The translations under genes and the position numbers were made by a program. DNA of 55,381 bases from Folioceros fuciformis (Eukaryota > Anthocerotophyta > Anthocerotopsida > Anthocerotales): NCBI GenBank assembly GCA_049999805.1, contig JBNGIO010006379.1, forward strand, positions 610,165 through 665,545, given 5' to 3'. The number at the start of each line of letters is the position of its first letter. Position 1 is the stretch's first letter. Positions 51,950 to 55,381 of this stretch are shown one piece after another. The notes under the pieces were generated by a model. It worked only from the letters and a program-made list of their open reading frames with translations. It made no database searches and was not told the DNA's origin.

Positions 51950-53870
51950 CAAACAATGGGTGGTGGCACTAGCTGGATTGATGACTCGGGGGCATATGTC
52001 ACTGCTTCTTCATGCAAAAAGTCTACAAAAAAACTTCAGGCTATGCTTCATGTGGCATCGGAGTGGGCCTCCACGCATCTCGTGAAGTTCGATTCTAACA
52101 AGTTTGAACTTATTCATTTTTCCCTGAAGCGTAAGGAATCAACAAAGGAATGTACTCTTTCGTTACCCGATGGTTCCCTTATCACTCCCTCCGAGTGTAT
52201 TAGGTTTTTGGGCTTCTATTGGATTCCAAGTTAACTTGGAACACGCATGTTCATCAAGTTTCGGCTTCTGCAATGCGTACTTTGTCAGCTACAATCTCTC
52301 TTGGGAATTCAGTTTGGGGCCTCAATGCCCTTCTTCGACAATTATACGTTAGTGTTGTCCTGCCCAAGCTTGATTACGGTTGCAATGTCTGGTTCAACGG
52401 CGGTCGTACACACATTCAACACCTCCAACGGGTCCAACGTCTAGCCTGTAGGGCCATTACTAGTGCGTTTCAAACTACCTCCACTGATGCCCTGGAATTT
52501 GAAGCTTTTCTTCTGCCCACAGAGTTGCGCCTCCAACGCCATTCTCTCCGTTCTCTCCTCCGCAACGTCTCCTGCCCTCCCTCTCACCCCATCCATCAAG
52601 TCTTTCTTCCTACGACTAACTACAACAAACGGTACCACAATGCTATCCGCAGTCACCTTACACTCCTTTCCCCTAGTACTATGTACTCCGCTTTAGGACT
52701 GCCCACCTCCACTGCCATTGAGATTATTTTTCCTCAACTCGTGCCTCCCTGGGCCTCTCCTCTTTCTTTACCCACAACCATCATAATTTTACAATCTCAC
52801 ACTTCTACTATTGCCTCACATTCCCTACATCTTTTAACTCTTGATGCCCTTGCCATTTACACTGATGTTCTCTTCTAGATGGTCATGCCGGGGGCGCGGC
52901 TGTTTTCTATTTCAAAGGGGATATTGTCCATCAATTATCTTTTGGTTTAGAAACATACTACGAGGTTTATGAGGCAGAACTCCTCTCTGTGGTCAAAGCA
53001 ATTTCATGCCTGCCCACCCTCTTTGCTTCCATCCCCAGGATTTTGTCAGTTACAATTTTCATTGATAATCAAGATGCTATCATGTCTTTAACGAACACTT
53101 CAGCTCGCCCAGCCCAAGCCATATCTCTCCAAGCTAGGACATCTCTCCATGCCTTCTCAGTAGCTTATCCGGAGGTTTCCCTTAATCTCCATTGGATTCC
53201 GGGCCATCATGAATGATAATGTTGGTAATGAGCAAGCAGATGTAACTGCCAAGCTGCCACTCTTCTTCCCATTTCCAGCAAAGACCACATCCTATCTATG
53301 TCCAGAGCTCGCTAGCAAATTCATGCTGCAAGTCTACAAGAGCGGCATTTATGGTGGGTTTCCTCAACTAAGGCTTTTGCGCTTAAGAGGGTGGTGCTTG
53401 GTGGCCCTTTGGCCTCGGTGCTACAACGCCTTGGTCTCCATAACCGTAAGCTCTCATCATTTCTCACTCAGCTTCAAACTAGGCATATGGCTATTGGGGC
53501 TTACTTTAGGAGATTCAACATTATAGATGATCCATTTTGTCGGAAATGCAGGTCTTCAGAAAAAACTCGTCACCACATCCCTGGCCAGTGTATGGCCACT
53601 CACTTGGATCCAGATGTTTCAAGGTTCTTAATACGATATCTGCCAACTTCTTAGTGTTCCCAAACTTAGGGAAAAACTTTTCTCTTACTTCAAGACGATT
53701 GACAATTACTTAACTTAGGCTTATTGACATAGCTATCTAGATTTGCTATTTTGTTTGCTCTAATCCTCTTTCTTTTGAGCTTTCCCAAAGTGTTCACTCA
53801 CTCATGTTTTTTGTTCACGTTTAGGCGTCATAGCCTCACGGCTGCATACACCTAATGATAAATAAATAAG
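51950..53870 (+). mobile_element. Broken LINE (non-LTR retrotransposon) with RNase H domain
   Basis: 51956-52878 encodes the end of a reverse transcriptase (SIWSTHLVKF-like SEWASTHLVKFDSNKFELIHF, LIHFSLKRK, then in another frame DSKLTWNTHVHQVS, RQLYVSVVLPKLDYGCNVWF). 52850-53270 encodes an RNase H: IYTD, GGAAVFYFKG, YEAELLSVVKA, FIDNQDAI, LHWIPGHH, GNEQADVTAK. 53390-53600 ends with a zinc-knuckle-like C-terminus (CRKC, HHIPGQC). At least three frame breaks (near 52225, 52865 and 53215) make it dead. The 5' half is missing. An AATAAATAAATAA-like tail at 53857-53870 may be its 3' end. The RNase H-bearing layout is of the I/Tad type. Confidence 0.8.
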
Positions 53871-54025
53871 GGATCTAGTTTGGTTTGATTTGCTATGCTC
53901 GTTAGCATGCAAGATTATACAAAGCCCATTAATTTTACAGCATATGTCTTGATGTAACGCTCTTTTAAAGGGTTGGAGTAAGAAAAATGAATGTGTTCTT
54001 AAAATGAAAAACACATCTATAATTA

Positions 54026-54063
<38 letters not shown>

Positions 54064-54668
54064 CTCTCTCTCTAATGAATAATATATACCAGTAATCAAC
54101 AACTCCTCTACCATGGTGTACTTAGCTATTTCGGAATAATATATAAGTAGAGATTGAAGCATTTAACCAAAGATCCATGTATATACATAGAGATCTTAAC
54201 ATATGATGGTCAATTCTCATATCGTATGCTTAATTCTTATAGGTATGTGCCAATGTGTTTAATCCTTATCGAGATATAGTTATGTTTTAAGACTATATAT
54301 GTATGTAAAGATTGAATTCTACAAGTAGAGATTGAAGCATTTAAGCATATATTAAGCATGTACGTAGAGACCTTAGCATATGATTCTCAATTCTCATATC
54401 ATATGTTTAATTCTAATAGGTATGTATTGATATGTTCTAAGCCATTAATTATGTCTTAATTCTTCTATCCCATGTTTAATTCTTAAACATTGGTATCCTT
54501 TTATTGTAAGCCACTAGCATTCATTCGTTTGGCCTCAATTTTTGTTTGACTACAAGGTACTAGGTTGAAGATCATAACAAAAGGTTTGACAAGGGCAAGG
54601 CCCGCCATAGTACAAAATTTGTTTGACATCCAAGCTTCTTGGGCGTGGGTTTCATCCAATCTTGAAGG
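53871..54668. other. AT-rich intergenic region with microsatellite and duplication
   Basis: Very AT-rich. An (AT)n tract at about 54029-54058 is followed by (TC)n to about 54074. A unit of about 178 bp beginning AAGTAGAGATTGAAGCATTT is present twice (54145 and 54323), ending near 54480. No gene seen. Confidence 0.7.
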
Positions 54669-55151
54669 ATGGACATATGCATGCTTTATGATACATCTCT
54701 CTATGTTGTTCTTCAAAGTAAAGAGACTTGTGCTATATGTTTTGATCCTCTTGAGCACGGCCAAGACATGATAATGCTCAACGTTTGTGCTCATACGTAT
54801 CATACAGAATGTTTAAGGCCATGGTTGGAGTACTATGACCTACCAACATGTCCACTATGCAGGCGAGAAATAGCTCACAATATACAAGATGGATTTCCAT
54901 CTCAAGAACAAAGTGATGTACAAATTGGTTTGTTGTCCCGAGATGACAATCAAATCATACAAGATATTCTTACAGAAAGACGAAGGATGGACTCTAGGAG
55001 TTACGAAAGGATACAACGACATGGAATGCACGTTATTCAACAAAACCTTGAAGAAACTCTGAGGGAATTTTGTTATATTGCGATGTGGTGGCACATTTAT
55101 GAATTCGAAGAGAAACATGCACATCATATTAGAAACAGTCGTGGGTATTAG
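54669..55151 (+). CDS. RING-H2 finger protein
   Basis: Open frame of 160 residues from the ATG at 54669. Residues 21-65 form a RING-H2 finger: CAICFDPL, then CAHTYHTECL, then CPLCRR (C3H2C3 order), with PW between the sixth and seventh ligands (LRPWLEYYDLPTCPLC) as in E2-binding ubiquitin ligases. The rest is helical and charged (QIIQDILTERRRMDSRSYERI, NLEETLREFCYIAMWWHIYE) with no further domain. An E3 ubiquitin ligase role is inferred. The coding sequence is AT-rich, unlike most genes of the window, and lies next to a dead retrotransposon; it may be a young or transposed copy. An upstream exon is possible. Confidence 0.75.
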   Translation: MDICMLYDTSLYVVLQSKETCAICFDPLEHGQDMIMLNVCAHTYHTECLRPWLEYYDLPTCPLCRREIAHNIQDGFPSQEQSDVQIGLLSRDDNQIIQDILTERRRMDSRSYERIQRHGMHVIQQNLEETLREFCYIAMWWHIYEFEEKHAHHIRNSRGY

Positions 55152-55381
55152 TGACATTGTAGTGTTTGTCAAATCACATAGATATTGCAGTGTTTGCCAA
55201 ATCCCACAATTGTGGTCTCTCTACTTAAGGCATACGTATGTGTTCAATGTAATGTACTTCCTTTTTATCTTCTTTTCCACAATGGTTTTTTCTCCTCAAT
55301 GCACATAAATAAAAATGGTCAGCATTGGCTTTATGCATTTAGAATTTATACGTTTTGAATACCAAGTGCATAATGTGGAAG
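55152..55381. other. 3' flank of the RING gene
   Basis: AT-rich. AAATAAA at about 55307-55313 is a possible polyadenylation signal. The window ends here. Confidence 0.4.

Noticed and set aside
54029-54074. (AT)n/(TC)n tract as a possible promoter or GAGA element of the RING gene
   Set aside because: Simple microsatellite about 600 bp from the ATG; nothing ties it to regulation.
1-55381. Biosynthetic cluster or defence system formed by neighbouring genes
   Set aside because: The genes belong to unrelated housekeeping and regulatory families; their adjacency looks like ordinary plant gene order apart from the local duplications.

Overview
The window is nuclear DNA of a land plant. It holds land-plant families (F-box/kelch proteins, a WAK-like receptor kinase, NFD4-type transporters, PLS-class PPR proteins, phosphoethanolamine N-methyltransferase), GT-AG introns and telo-box promoters. 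By eye the gene-rich part is about half G+C. Almost every intron I could place is 74-200 bp, many of them 84-101 bp, and several genes have no intron. Together with three long PPR genes in 20 kb this suggests a compact seed-free plant genome; a hornwort is my best guess, a lycophyte or another bryophyte is possible. This is inference, not proof. I saw no rRNA, tRNA or CRISPR array.

Layout. 0.8-1.9 kb: F-box/kelch protein (-). 2.7-4.6 kb: plastid-type transaldolase, 7 exons (-). 5.6-7.8 kb: nucleolar RRM protein of the RBM34/Nop12 type, 6 exons (-), divergent from a small coiled-coil gene (8.0-8.5 kb, +). 8.5-11.6 kb (-) and 15.8-19.1 kb (+): two paralogous NFD4/nodulin-like MFS transporters pointing away from each other. 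Between them lies a receptor-like kinase whose predicted ectodomain is a phytocyanin (12.3-14.5 kb, +). 20.0-21.5 kb: intronless phosphoethanolamine N-methyltransferase with a 25-codon uORF (-), divergent from a degenerate DEAD-box-like nuclear protein (21.95-23.75 kb, +).

24.7-33.8 kb is a large inverted duplication: two PPR genes with their 5' flanks, head to head around a small DUF962/Mpo1-like gene; a DUF962 fragment lies just beyond the second PPR gene. 34.5-36.5 kb: ATG22-like transporter (-), divergent from a plastid-type helical protein gene with an ambiguous second exon (37.1-38.9 kb, +). 39.3-40.5 kb: HWS/UFO-type F-box protein (-). 41.1-41.8 kb: histone-fold DPB3/NF-YC10-like subunit (+). 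42.4-45.4 kb: third PPR gene (+). 47.4-48.8 kb: AlaX-type tRNA-editing protein, 8 exons (-).

From about 45.4 kb the intergenic DNA becomes more AT-rich and repetitive: short tandem duplications, a 34-bp minisatellite, a perfect inverted repeat and a broken LINE with an RNase H domain (about 52-53.9 kb). The window ends with a RING-H2 gene in very AT-rich DNA. I see no single pathway. Recurrent themes are nucleolar/ribosome biogenesis, organelle RNA processing, membrane transport and local inverted duplication. The most unusual single object is the phytocyanin-WAK-like kinase fusion.
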